Positions 48,776-60,158 of a DNA stretch of 64,000 nt are shown piece by piece; positions within the stretch are counted from its first letter, which is position 1; each line of letters starts with the position of its first letter. This DNA comes from Varroa destructor. Its lineage: Eukaryota > Arthropoda > Arachnida > Mesostigmata > Varroidae. The notes below the pieces were generated by a model. The model was not told where the DNA came from. It saw only the letters and a program-made list of their open reading frames with translations, and ran no database searches. Position numbers and translations under genes: made by a program. The stretch is taken from positions 34,185,608 to 34,249,607 of the forward strand of contig NW_019211456.1 in the NCBI RefSeq assembly GCF_002443255.2, in the 5' to 3' direction.

Positions 48776-51192
48776 TTAGAGTAGCTGGATGTAGATGTGC
48801 CGTGTCAGTAGTACGCTTATTCATTAGATAATTGAAGATTGACGGACTTCTGACGCCTTGCATTGCGACCGAAAATCGTGATTGACTAAATGATGAATTG
48901 TTGTACATAAGAACGACGAATTTGCGAAGGAAATGGAAAAGGCAACGATCAACATATGTCTTCTAACAAAAAGCAAAGGATATCAACCTATCGTCCTGGT
49001 TACATAATTGTAATATATGACTGCTGCTAGTAGATATTTACTATTTCTATTAAAAAGAAAAGAGGCAAAAATTGTTCGCTAACTTACTAAAAACATATGG
49101 GATTTTACGAGGGAAACTGTATAAAGATCTAGCGCTGAAATGATAGGTTTTTTTCGTAGCAACGCTTATGTATAGAAGTTTCTTCTGTTTCGATGTCAGG
49201 ATACTAAATGAGCTTGGTACATTTGGACAGATGCTCAAATGATGCTCTATACGAGGCAGCATCGTTACCTGCGTACACGAGTTGAATGGAAGAGAAAGAG
49301 GGCAAACAACTTATATTGAATTCAGCACGACGCTAAACTAACTAGAAATGTATGCGAAACATAGCTTCAAATGTTCCTTGTAAAAGGCTTTTCTACAGAT
49401 GAATAGTTCAATTTACTGTACTAAATGTAAGTTATTGGCTAGATAATACGGTTTGATTTCAACCGTGAGCGACGAATATCAAAGAATGTCTGAAGAATTT
49501 TCAGGTCGTTAAAAACAAATTCTAACCATCGAAATGCCAAGATGCTATACGGTTGTATCTCTGTGCAGCTCACAGAGCCGTTAGATAGAAAAGACAGTCA
49601 CGTTTATACGCAAACTTTACGAAAGACATCGTACGAGACACTGCACAGTTGACAGTTAGTTGTAAACAGTACACACCACTGTGGCGCTCATCGAACAAGC
49701 ACAATATCCCTATATGAGGGTTGCCCTTTACGAAAAATTTTCCTCATTTATATTCAACTCATACTCATTCAGCTGTTTCAGCTGGTTAAATTATCTGTCT
49801 CAGCTATTCTACTGATGACCAATAAAGAAGCGACATCGGCTCAAGTCGCGAACCGAAAAAGAAGAGGCGCCCCTCCTTTCATTCCTTTTTACCCCCATGG
49901 ATCGCTAACTGTGCTTATAGGAAAGGTGAGGAAAGAAAGCTTTGAGCTTCCCCGGTAGGGTCTGGGGTTTGGCCAGTCGCCAATGATGCGTGACGCTTAA
50001 CGTTCAACGAGCAGTTCGATACGTTCATAATATATTGAATAAATGACTGCTGTGGTTCTATGCTTCTCATGATTGAGTAATACGAACGACGCCAGCGTTC
50101 TTGGTTTCAGTGATTTCGCTGGAATTCGGCTATTGTTAACTTGAATGTACCGTGAAGTTGATTTGTGTCGGTCGTTTGCGCAAGTTCAGACGTTCATCAT
50201 AGGGTGGGTTAGACAACGATGGCGATTCGACTGGGCTGCTTGTCGAAAGAAAATCTATTTAGATTATCCGTATAGAAAATCGTGTATGAGAGGATAGACG
50301 AAAGCAACGATCACGAATAGACGTGCAATCAGGAAAAGCTTTAATGCTTTTTTAATAAAAGCCTTACTTTTTATGGGCATTTATAAGAATAGGATAATTT
50401 TCAAATTACTCGTGCGTCGATTACAGCGAAAAAATCATAACTAATCAGTACGTGGAACTTGTAAGGAGAATAACTTATTTAGGTACTAGTTCTCAATCCG
50501 AGACAAAACAATAGATGTCGTCATTTTGAAATCGGGTGAAAAACTGTCCGAACGATGTTAATGTCGTACAAACTTTCGTCGACAGAGTAGGGTTTCGTCA
50601 TTTATTTTAGTTGACTTAAGAGAAAGGAAATAAATGTAAACACATAGTCGCTTTATCGTACTCGTTCATGTGGACGACGATAGATGGGAAATTCCGTTTC
50701 ATAAAAATGTTTTCTTTAGCTAATTGAAAAAAAATTGGTTATAATATAATTAAGCAATATTTCTTTAGTAAAGTAAATAAGAAAGGCCGTTCTACAAAAA
50801 TAGGTTACTTCGTCACGTTACGTTTAACGTAATCTTAATTAGTTATAGGTTTATGAAATGATGAATGTGTTTATAGAAGCATAGCGCTAAGTTGTTTTGA
50901 AGCGCTTTTACTATACGAAATCAACCAAATCACCGTTGTAAGTGTAAAGTCATTGATCGTACTTCTAGTTGGCGCTTAATTTGGACCTCAGCTTCCTAAT
51001 TTCCACTAAAAAAAACACAATAGACTTATTTGTGAAATAATTTTAGTGCAAAATTTATACTTCTATTGGACAATGTTGAAGTTAGCTCCAGAGGGTGGCC
51101 ACGACACATTTAACAATAATCCTTATAGGAATTTCGCCTACTTCGATATTCTCGAGCTCTAGAAGGAAAATAACAGAGTTTGCTTTTTTTAG
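48776..51192. other. non-coding, no gene seen
   Basis: AT-rich with no splice-bounded frame. The T-rich end (51181-51192) is the acceptor of the next candidate. Confidence 0.45.
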
Positions 51193-51363
51193 CTGTCTAC
51201 AAGAACTCTGCCTGTTGCTTCGTTCGAACGTTCGCGTTCCTTTGGATCCTATGACAGTGCAAATGTTAAGATATGGCAAAAGTCGGTGGACACGGAACGA
51301 GACCTTGATGTGCCTAAATCACAGAAGTCGCTCAGCCATACGGTGCCCTGTCTCCAACTAATC
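51193..51363 (+). CDS. candidate terminal exon
   Basis: An excellent acceptor (TTTGCTTTTTTTAG, AG at 51191-51192) opens a frame that runs 56 codons to a TAA ending at 51361. The peptide has paired Leu runs and later becomes Arg/Ser/Cys-rich. Purine-first codons are about average. Another plus frame starts nine bases after this stop. No domain recognised. Confidence 0.25.
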
Positions 51364-51369
51364 GTTTAA

Positions 51370-51612
51370 ATGTATATATTAGATAAAATACGACCCCTCC
51401 GGCTACCTGAGATCGTGCCACGGGTTAATCTCTATCTTCTAGACGCTAGCCAGATTGAGGGACCCAAGGCGAACACTACTGACGATAATCATCTGGTGTA
51501 TTTCCAGCTCAGACTCCTCGGAAAGGCTCTCGTTTTTCCAGTTCAGATCAGTCATACAAGGAACACTATCTTTACCTTCGAGCAGGGCTGGTTGCTCGAC
51601 GGAAGAACATGA
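51370..51612 (+). CDS. open frame of 80 codons, product unknown
   Basis: The plus frame begins at an ATG directly after a TAA and ends at a TGA at 51610-51612. GC is higher than the flanks and 56 percent of codons are purine-first. The sequence looks protein-like (ANTTDDNHLVYFQLRLLG in the middle). No domain or firm splice site is seen. Together with the frame just upstream, it may mark a decayed or spliced gene. Confidence 0.25.
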   Translation: MYILDKIRPLRLPEIVPRVNLYLLDASQIEGPKANTTDDNHLVYFQLRLLGKALVFPVQISHTRNTIFTFEQGWLLDGRT

Positions 51613-52911
51613 ATAGCACCGTTGTTATAAGCACGCCACGCTCATGGTACTCAGTGGTTTATCTATCAGGTGAAATCTGCTGCGGTCGTTATAGGGCCGA
51701 TTTCGACGGGCAGAGTCTCTGCAATATAGCCGATCGGTCTTAGGATATTCGTAGGTGAGATTCCTCTCAATGTGTGTCCATACGACCACGAGTCGCACCA
51801 TGGTCGTGCTCTTATTTTTACTGTCTCAAGGGACCACTCTCAACTAAAAATAGTATGCTTATTTTCATTTGTACAGGCTTATAATTTCATGTAACATTCC
51901 ACACAATGTATATCTTATACTCGATGTACTACGAGTAATGTTAGGACGGCTACAAATGCCTTAATGTGTTATAACTATATTGAGAGTTAGCTTTCTGTTT
52001 TCAATAGCTTTCTTTTATGATTATAGTATATTAAACAGAAATCAAACAATTGATATCGGACTTGTTTGGCACTCGTTGCATTCTGATATAGCGCTTGAAA
52101 AGCTTCGTGTTTCACAAACGATCAGCCATTCATACATCTGTTTGTTCTATAGATCATCAGATCACAGACGAATTACATCATCCGCATTGCAGGACGATTA
52201 ATCCATGTAAACGATGCCAATTAGGAATTAAGCCCAGTAATTCCGTTAGCGATTGCCCACGCCCATCTGCCAACGACAATAGCGATTTGATAGCCGAAGT
52301 CCGCATTATGAATTCTGTTCAGATCATCCCGTGCCTGAAGATCGAAGCCCGCTAACCATTTTCTGTGAAGAAATTATATTAACTGGCACACACGCAAACA
52401 CTATGCATACGATGATTTTTACGGTATGGAAATGTATAATGCATAAATTTAGACGAACAAACTTTCGTCAGTTAGATCGTGCATCGCGAAGATACACTTT
52501 GATGAAGAATAGAAGCTGATTAGCCCTGCGGCGTCCCTTCTATCGTTTGCGTTTACAAGTGGCTTACTTTGGCCCTACATGAAAATAAGTGCGCACCAAT
52601 GGATCTACTGCAAATGACCAATATAATGAGTATATCGAAACCCCATATCTAAACATGTTATCATCAATGGTAAACATGGCGACACACTTTTAAGCTTCAT
52701 AGACCAGCAGTGATGACAAGCGGAACGGGATTCTGCAAACCAGCCGCACGAAGTCTCTAGTTCACAATATGATATATAACGTTAATTCCAAAATAGTTCA
52801 GTGAATGTATAAATGCGCTGGTCACAATGAGATTCGACATACCTGTGAAATCATTAAGCGGCCTGTTAGATTACCGACCTCCTGACAGTCGAGACCTGCT
52901 AGGCTAAATCT
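51613..52911. other. non-coding, no gene seen
   Basis: Short open frames only, none splice-bounded or recognisable. Confidence 0.45.
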
Positions 52912-53274
52912 ATGGAACATATCTGGCCTCCGGTTTGTGCATGCTCGAATTCGTATCCTAAGGTGTTCTTTGATGCTAGGCTCAGGACGCCAATCACGCA
53001 CAATGTAAGCACACTGATGAGGACCGTGACGGTAGTAACAATATGTCATGTTTGTTTGACCGCTTCATCGAATCCCGGTATTCCAGAAAGAAGGAAACTA
53101 GATGTGACAACGATAACGGAAGTTGTAACTGTATGGCAGCAGACACATTTGATTGTGTTCGAATTAGCAGGGATGATTACTTTCGTTGTTTGGCATGAGG
53201 AACTCCCTCAACAAAAAAGCGGTTGTCTACTTTTTAAACGCAGGATTATCTCGCTAGCTCTTTCTGTACATTGA
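52912..53274 (+). CDS. ATG-started open frame of 120 codons
   Basis: The longest ATG-initiated plus-strand frame after the early window, with 59 percent purine-first codons. It has two moderately hydrophobic segments, at about residues 34-52 and 80-95, that could span a membrane. No homology recognised. An AAT|GTAAGC site near 53007 could be an internal donor. Length alone is compatible with chance. Confidence 0.25.
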   Translation: MEHIWPPVCACSNSYPKVFFDARLRTPITHNVSTLMRTVTVVTICHVCLTASSNPGIPERRKLDVTTITEVVTVWQQTHLIVFELAGMITFVVWHEELPQQKSGCLLFKRRIISLALSVH

Positions 53275-54279
53275 CATAGATTTATGTGTACGAAACGTGA
53301 AATAACAAAGATAATCATTACAATCATACTTTATCTTTGCTTCGTTGAGTGTATTATGAAGATGTCAACTTGAAAAGATTGTCTGAACGATCACCAAGCA
53401 AAATTTATTCTTGTTCTAATATTGTGTTGTTTCTCAATTGAATTATATTCACCGTGTAGCGTATGTCGTTGACGGGCTTGAGCCAGCGCTCCAGGCCATT
53501 ACCATTCTATTATAGTCCCTGCTGGACAATTTCAGAATTCGGAAGGGCATTTTCGGTGGTCCAGAGTAGAGTTTCATTGCAGAACCTCAAGCAGTCTATT
53601 GTACAGGAACAGAAATAGCTTATATAGCGGTGTTAGATCTTAGGTAAGCAGTATATATGATTAGAATAATAAGTGATCGATACAAAAACAGAGATTAGAT
53701 CTTCTTTATGTTAAAGGAATACATCGTGGAATATCTGGTAGTAATTTTCAATACAAAACCCCGCTAAGCTGTTGAATGTATCCCTTCGTCGTCCTCATGC
53801 GTGAACCTTTTGTTTAACCCATCCGAGGCCTAACCGATAGACTAAGCAACAGTTTGCTGTCTATCTGCCCTGACCCTTTATGCTTCGTAGGATTTTGCTT
53901 TTGTTGTATTTTGTCTCCTATGTTGTTTCTGAACAGATTATATACTGCAGCAATATATCTGTGACCGGTTTGCCGGGTGCCAGTCTGTGGCGGTAGGGCG
54001 CCCGAAGAAGTGCGATCTTAATAGTGTGAATTGTCATAACCGGCGCTCGATAGTATAGGTCTAAACGAACGAACGATGCAGTGAACAACCGTGCGTCTAC
54101 CGATTGCATCAGCGCAGGCAGAGATGCCAGCAAGGGCGGTCTACTGCCTAGTGGAAGTTCGCACCCGTGGAAGCAGCAGCAGTGACTGGAACAGTGATAG
54201 CTGTTATTGCTGAACCATTAGTCGATTTTGCGTGATCCTTCTTGACTCTCGGCTAGCTTCACCCTCTCCTATTCCTTAG
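53275..54279. other. mostly non-coding, GC-richer from about 53940
   Basis: An excellent long pyrimidine tract and CTGAACAG acceptor end near 53935 on +. Two of three frames are open after it for 19 to 38 codons, with a GCG|GTAGGG donor-like site about 55 bases in. This is a weak exon candidate. Nothing else is seen. Confidence 0.32.
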
Positions 54280-54391
54280 TGGGAAGTTCGTGATGCCAGC
54301 AGTCAGACCCTACTGCCACGCCGTTCGAGAAAATGTGGCTGAACAGTTTAGCATTTCACGTATATGGCTAGCGATGCCACCTATGCTCTAG
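54280..54391 (+). CDS. candidate exon after strong acceptor
   Basis: The acceptor CTTCACCCTCTCCTATTCCTTAG (AG at 54278-54279) is among the best in the window. The phase-2 frame runs 36 codons to a TAG at 54389-54391 and reads like protein (VRPYCHAVRENVAEQF). No good donor is seen. Another coding-like frame overlaps from 54364. Confidence 0.27.
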
Positions 54392-54549
54392 ATAAGCACA
54401 ATATTACCGTAATTATTTTTTCCCAGCCGCCTGGTGGCGCTCCAAGTAGCGGCCGTTCCGCCGCCGAAGGTGCGTTCCCCAATGTAAATGGCGGCCGCCT
54501 TGAGTCTAAAATTGGCTGGCAGTGTCTGCCTGTTTGCTCAGCAGATTAA
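54364..54549 (+). CDS. coding-like frame, Gly/Ser/Ala-rich
   Basis: The plus frame from ATG at 54364 to a TAA at 54547-54549 has 67 percent purine-first codons. Inside it an excellent acceptor (ATTATTTTTTCCCAG, AG at 54425-54426) would start an exon in the same frame (PPGGAPSSGRSAAEG). A GAAG|GTGCGT donor lies near 54468. A second strongly RNY frame starts at an ATG in good context at 54488 (sequence AAATGGCGGC, which resembles a YY1 site) and runs 65 codons to 54685. Two frames compete, so this may be coding, or a CpG-rich promoter read by chance. Confidence 0.27.
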   Translation: MASDATYALDKHNITVIIFSQPPGGAPSSGRSAAEGAFPNVNGGRLESKIGWQCLPVCSAD

Positions 54550-54874
54550 CGGTATCAGTTGCTCTCAACGAGGAGAGGGCGCTCCAATGACTATACGGAC
54601 GTATTGCTTGACCAACCGCGACACTGATGGTTTTAACGGTATTGGCGACACGCCTCCATTGGCAATCACAGCAAGACGTAGCTAGGCTGCTGTAGACGCT
54701 CTGCGATCGCTCCGTTGTACAGCGGCTCCATGTGCAATTTACTCGCGATCCAATGCAAAAACGCTGATTCCTCTCGCGTACCCTACTACATTACGTTATG
54801 GATGAGAAGAGACCGCCGACTGCTAGTAACGGCGCAATGACTGTGCTCAATGGATCTGCGCAGACTTGAACGTT

Positions 54875-54893
54875 CGCATGCGCGCTTGATTGG
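54875..54893. promoter_or_regulatory. NRF1-like site plus CCAAT box
   Basis: CGCATGCGCG at 54875-54884 matches the core of the NRF1 palindrome. ATTGG at 54889-54893 is a CCAAT box on the minus strand, four bases away. The pair lies in CpG-rich sequence about 340 bases upstream of the first candidate exon of model 2. NRF1 and CCAAT elements are typical of TATA-less housekeeping promoters; promoter activity here is inferred. Confidence 0.42.
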
Positions 54894-55230
54894 CCAACAG
54901 CTGGAATAAGTAGTCTGCCTGTCAACATCAACTTCCGGCCATCGCTGTTCGATTATCACTGAAGTGACGATCTTCCATACTATGTCGCATTGAACTACGC
55001 ATTGAAAAGTTAGACATGAGACCAAGAACAGTCTCGAACTTGTTAGTCTGTGTCGCTAGATGCGTCGGTTGTATATGAACTGGCAGCGATCGACGTATGG
55101 ATGGCCTGAAATGTATTGGATTGGTCAGTTAAGACCGAAGGGCCAAACGAAGTTCTGCTCTCTCGATGACGTTTACGCCTACATGAGTAGGATCATTTTG
55201 GTTAAAGTTTTATGAAACTACAGGTGAAGA

Positions 55231-55288
55231 ATGACTGAAACGAGCAAGGACATCAAGAAGCCTAATGCGAAGCCTGGAATGAAACGGA
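55231..55288 (+). CDS. model 2 exon 1 (candidate start exon)
   Basis: An ATG with A at -3 opens a Lys-rich frame (MTETSKDIKKPNAKPGMKR). Twenty of its first 23 codons are purine-first, so it is very coding-like. A possible donor GGA|GTGAAG at 55288 leaves phase 1, which fits the next exon. A much stronger donor (TAG|GTATGT, GT at 55306-55307) lies 18 bases on, but using it would put an in-frame TAG in the exon. An acceptor-like ACTACAG ends at 55223, so a 5' UTR exon may precede. Confidence 0.35.
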
Positions 55289-55412
55289 GTGAAGATCACT
55301 TTTAGGTATGTGCTGATTTACATTGTGTCGTTTAACAATTACTGAACATATAAATTAGGTACCATGAATAAGTGACATAAACTGCCAGAAAAAAAAACAT
55401 CGATTACATTAG

Positions 55413-55518
55413 TACTAAAAAGATCTGCGCAACCTACGTTTGAAGGAACAAGATCCACCATTCGCAAATGGCTTCGTGTAGATCTTTCTATCTTCATGAT
55501 TCATGGATACGTTTGCCT
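55413..55518 (+). CDS. model 2 exon 2
   Basis: Acceptor ATCGATTACATTAG (AG at 55411-55412, weak pyrimidine tract) and donor CCT|GTAAGT (GT at 55519-55520, strong) bound 106 bases. One frame is open, phase 1 in and phase 2 out. The peptide is basic and then hydrophobic (RKWLRVDLSIFMIHGYVC). The phases fit exon 1 and exon 3. Purine-first codons are only about 53 percent, so exon identity rests on splice sites and phase. Confidence 0.33.
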
Positions 55519-57510
55519 GTAAGTGTTGTTCTAGCTGTTGTCTATCGATAGCGTTTTCTTTATGGTTACAATTATGCAAAATTGCGAAGCGAGCACCATT
55601 GAGTGCGAGTCAAGTATTGTGAGAGCTCACGCTTTTTACTGATCTAGTACCTCATGAAGCTTGTCTTAGCCTTCGCCGATATGGACACGAAATTATACAG
55701 AAAAATTTATAGATCAGTTTAGCATGATTATCATCGGGATCCAACGACTGTACTGGCAGTCTTTTTTCAATGAGTATACATAACAATTCTGCGACTCATG
55801 TTAGGTTTTTTTCCAGCTAGCTTTTCGATATTCGATTATCCCGATTAAACACAAAACTGGTGGAACGTTCCACACCGAATAAGAAGCAGCCCCCTTTTTT
55901 TTTTTTTTATTTTTACAAAGCTGCTCAGCTCTGAGAGAAGGACATTGCTGCTTTGAAAACTACGATTGATTTTTAGAATTTTCGTACGCACATCTATTTA
56001 AGGCACAAATAATAATATGCCCTATGGTTTATCTGTATGGAGCAGTCTTTTTCCCTTTCAGTGCACGTAGCTGTATCGGTACAGGTAGGAACGCAATACC
56101 ACTAGATGATTTAATGCAATAACGTTCCAAATTTACGCACAGTTTTGTCATTTACAATAGTCACGTTTATAATATACTATAATTCCAAACAAAAAGAACA
56201 GTGACAGGTTACGGGTAACGACATGGTGCTATTATTCAGACGTAAATAGATGTACAAATTTATGGTAAACCTCTAGGAATAGATATATGTCTATTTCTAG
56301 AGGCTTATCATAAATTTCAAAAACACTTGTGATTGCTTTGGGACGTATAACAACGCTAAGTGCCAATATTATCCAGTTAGCGTTTCCGTGACAGATTGTT
56401 CTTTAAGAATAAGTGGAAGTTCGTCGAAGTTATTACCTTAGACTTCGTGGTAGTGAAGCCAGCGCCGTCTGATCGGTAACGTCAGAACTACTAAAGTAAA
56501 TGGCTCATAGCGGGCTAAACTTGACTATTTTCTACCGTCCGTGTGTTGCTGTCGGTATGATAGTAGCTAGCATAAAATTACCTTCGAATGACTTCATCCA
56601 ATGATGCGAGGACTTTCTAAACTCCTGCTAAACATTTTAGCCTTAGGAACGTCTGAATGGTTAAATCTAACGAGCCCTATATGAATGTATTTTTTCCAGG
56701 ATGCATGTATTTCATACAATCCTATACTTGTTGGATATGAAAAGTTAGATATAACTATAAATTGGGTGGTTAGCTCCATTGTCAGCATCTGTTAATTTAG
56801 CAAGGTATCATGTTTTATGGCTTAACCTCCGTTTCATAAATATTGTCTGGAGAATCCATAAGTTTCTTTACCTCTAATACACATTATCAAACAGACAATC
56901 AATGGATTATTTGACTCCTTGCAAACCGAATGATACAGTGGTAAATTAATTATACACGGATAAAATTCTATCGTTCACTGTCTCGTTTGCTTGCCACTTC
57001 CGGCCGTCCGATTTCGGTTTCCAAATAAAAGTTCAATATGAACTTCCGAGCATATACAAACACTGTGGAACACACAGGACATATATGTCATGATATCCTC
57101 ATTAGGTCGTATATATATTTATTAGCATATTTGATCGTAAGAGCTAACAGCTTAAATCTGCTACTACAGCCTTGAAGCTTAACAGACGTAAACTCAGTGA
57201 AATGAAATTCGTATTGTCTTTGAGCTGTGGCACGCATGCATACAAGGTTTCCCGTGATCCTTGATTCAAATTTTAATCATATAATATGGGATTTCTCACC
57301 GTCCCGTTATGATTTGGGCTATCAAACCTGGGTCATCTCATACCATGATGATTTATCCTCTTGATAGTTCACAATGCCAGAAGAGCCAACTATACTGTTA
57401 AAAGCAATCGTTGCCGGAGCTTAAAACTTGATAGCATTAGCATATGTTATTTCAGAACGAATCGCCATGGCATGAACTAGCTGGCTAGCGTTTTGTTTGT
57501 TATTTCCAAG
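55519..57510. other. intron of model 2 / non-coding
   Basis: No further exon was found between the candidate exons. It contains a T14 run at 55895-55908 and the long hairpin at 56256-56317, and ends in the pyrimidine-rich acceptor tract at 57490-57510. Confidence 0.35.
56256..56317 (+). ncRNA. 28-bp hairpin, possible small-RNA precursor
   Basis: Arms at 56256-56283 and 56290-56317 pair over 28 positions with a six-base loop (TATATG). Only three positions are not Watson-Crick. As plus-strand RNA two of these are G-U wobbles and one is an A-C mismatch, so the stem is more stable as RNA from the plus strand than from the minus strand. The arms contain non-repetitive sequence (CCTCTAG). If model 2 is right, it lies in the intron between exons 2 and 3. 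It could be a microRNA-like or siRNA-like hairpin, or fused terminal repeats of a small transposon. The loop is short for a typical microRNA. Confidence 0.4.
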
Positions 57511-57675
57511 GCTAACGGCACAGGAGAAGCGAGCTGTTCCTGGTGGCCGAAAAGGCCAATCAGTCGTCTCGAACTTCCGAAATAAACTATCAGTAACGAT
57601 CAGGGCTTTATCAACAGGTACCTGCTACTATATACCGCTAAATAAAAATCCTCCATCTTATACATTCTACCGAGG
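57511..57675 (+). CDS. model 2 exon 3
   Basis: An excellent acceptor (GTTTTGTTTGTTATTTCCAAG, AG at 57509-57510) and a strong donor (GAGG|GTAAGT, GT at 57676-57677) bound 165 bases. One frame is open throughout, phase 2 in and phase 2 out, and its stop is the TAA inside the donor. The peptide runs from a basic Gly-rich part (VPGGRKGQS) to a Tyr/Pro-rich part (YYIPLNKNPPSYTFYR). Length divisible by three with equal phases would allow exon skipping without frameshift. No domain recognised. Confidence 0.42.
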
Positions 57676-60018
57676 GTAAGTACAGCCTCACAGAGAGTGT
57701 GTGTCTACGTGAAACGTACTGACTATAGATTCTACAGTTCAGTAAGATAACTCGATAAGCCTGCCCGCCTGTCTGCCTGCTTGCAGATTAACTTGACCGC
57801 TCTAGTATCTTGTTTCCTAAGTTCTACGCATTTCTACGGACTTCCGCAAAGAGAAATATGAATTTAGAGACAAATTGTTCTTCCTGCTATTTTGTAAATC
57901 GTTTCTCGCGAGATTCGAAATGGGCGTGTAATACCGATACGTAAGCACAGCCCATATAACGGATTATGCCCTGACAGTATTCGATAGCATTTCAGTTCAA
58001 GTAGAAGTTCGGCTATCTATCTAAGTTGTCATATCGTTTTATAAATCGATGTCTCACTAGGCGGATTGATGCTAAAGCATGTAAAATTATAAATATCCAA
58101 TGCTATTTCTATATCGACAAGCAGACATGACTATCTAAAACCGCGTTCGCCACATCCTGCTGAAAACCCTGTTCTAATCAGTTAAATAGCTGAACCGGGT
58201 CAGCCTAAGGCCACTGGCACCTTTCTTTTCCTGTTTACTCGACAAGGAGAAGCAACTCGTTTACTCTATTGTTAGGATATACTCATTCCCGAAAGGGTGC
58301 AAACGCGGCTGGACGTTGTTTGCTTCCACCGTCTGCTGTCAGTTGTATCGTGAAGACCGATTAGATAAAATTAATGTTTGTAGTAGTTCAGGTCCTGCTC
58401 CGCTCTTCTTTCTCCACTGAAGCTGTTAGTTTTTTTTTTTTAATGTCTTGCATGTAAATCGCTAGGCTCAGAACAGTCTGGCGATGGCACGAAATTACTG
58501 GGTTTGGCCGCGGCAACGAGACCCGACTGCTTACATCATATGAGCATATGAAACTAAAAGTAATGTGGTCGTGAATTATTCAAGTTGGAAGCAAAACATC
58601 AGTGTTTAATGGCTCACGTACTGCAACAGCAGACCATACATATACGTCGAATGTTATAAAACGCTATGAACTGAGCTTATCTGCTTTGATCCCGCTTAGG
58701 AGCGAACAGAAACACAGGTCATGTGTGCTCGGAATGTTCAGAAATACGGCGGACATGTGACACGGTTTACATTAAGGATGGTCTAATCTGTGACGATGTT
58801 AGTCATCACCGCGTTTGCATTGTTTTTTATAGCCGTCATTATTAACATTCGCCACTGCTATAGATCAATCTGGCTCTGTAAACCTCACTAATTCTATTAC
58901 TATTCTATTATTATTAATGAATGACTGAGTTACTTTTCTTTGCCCCGTTTCGATGATTTAACGTGAGAGCTTTCAATAAAATTACGCTAAACATCTTCAC
59001 CCCTTGGAAGAAGAAAATTAGCCAGTGCTCAGCAGAACCAATCTGATTAAGCTGATTTCGTAGCTCATTGCTGCTCATTGCAAGATGTGTTATGAAAAGC
59101 TAGTATTAGTAGGATGGTCTAATTCGAAAAAAAAATATGCAAAGCATCAACTTTGATCAGATTTTTCTCACAGGTGCACGCAGTTTTACACTGACCTTTA
59201 GGGAATCGTTTAACCTTATCTCATCTCTAAACAGCCTATGTACATAGCCAATTAATAAAGTTCTACAGGCAACTCAGTGGTAAGAAGTCGACTGATGCTC
59301 CTGTCCGAAACCTGCAGCGGACATTGTTCTAAACGATTGATGTTATTAAATCAAACTTTTCATTGGCGTGTCGGTGACAAAAACAATGGTGACGACGTGC
59401 GCCTTTCGGCGGCTAAACACGTATTTTATTATATGCTCTACTTGATACGGGATCAAGACTCAAGGACCCGTACATTTAACCTGCAACTGTATTTCCACTC
59501 ACTCAAATCTGCATCACTGTTTGGTCATCTGGTTTTTCGTCATTTGATTGCTTTAATCTGGTGGCAGTTCCGTGCCTATGCTTGACAATCTCGTCACTCT
59601 AGCTGAGTCATGAAAATATGGATCAATAGAGCTTAACTCACTCCGTGACGAAATTACGACGAGGTTGGACGTCGATTCTCTGACTATTTCATTTTAGCAA
59701 TACATTTTTTCGAACACTTTATTGGACGGCTCGTAGTAGACGCATGGCAAGCCGTCCAGAACTTTGCTGAGGATACGATACATCTGACAGAGCAAAAGGG
59801 CTCAGCCATTAGCAGCCCAAGTGGAAATAGTCTGTGCCCGGTTCACGGTTAATTTGATGCTGATATGAAAAAAATCAATGGCGGAAATCTAAAACACATG
59901 TATTCTACGGATAGCTAAATATCTCCCATATTCTCCTTATATCGGCGACTGGCTGCCTAGTTGAATCAAGTGTACCTTAGTGCCTGTTGTTAAACGTTTC
60001 TGGATATATTAGCCTCAG
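57676..60018. other. intron of model 2 / non-coding
   Basis: No exon seen. A 102-codon plus frame at 59277-59585 lacks splice support and any domain. A T12 run lies near 58431. Confidence 0.38.
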
Positions 60019-60158
60019 CATGGATAAAGTTGAGTATGAACTCAAGCCGGTGCTTTCAGTACGACGAGATATTAAAATTGGGCTTGAGCGTCTAAGATCA
60101 TACCATCCTCTATGGAAACTCACGAATAGAATAAGCTCACAGATAGAACACGCATCAG
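60019..60158 (+). CDS. model 2 exon 4
   Basis: Acceptor ATTAGCCTCAG (AG at 60017-60018) and the perfect donor CATCAG|GTAAGT (GT at 60159-60160) bound 140 bases, phase 2 in and phase 1 out. The peptide is helix-prone and charged (MDKVEYELKPVL, then RRDIKIGLERLR) and its ATG has a good context, so translation could also start here. The phase matches exon 3 upstream (GG + C) and exon 5 downstream (G + GG). Confidence 0.45.
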
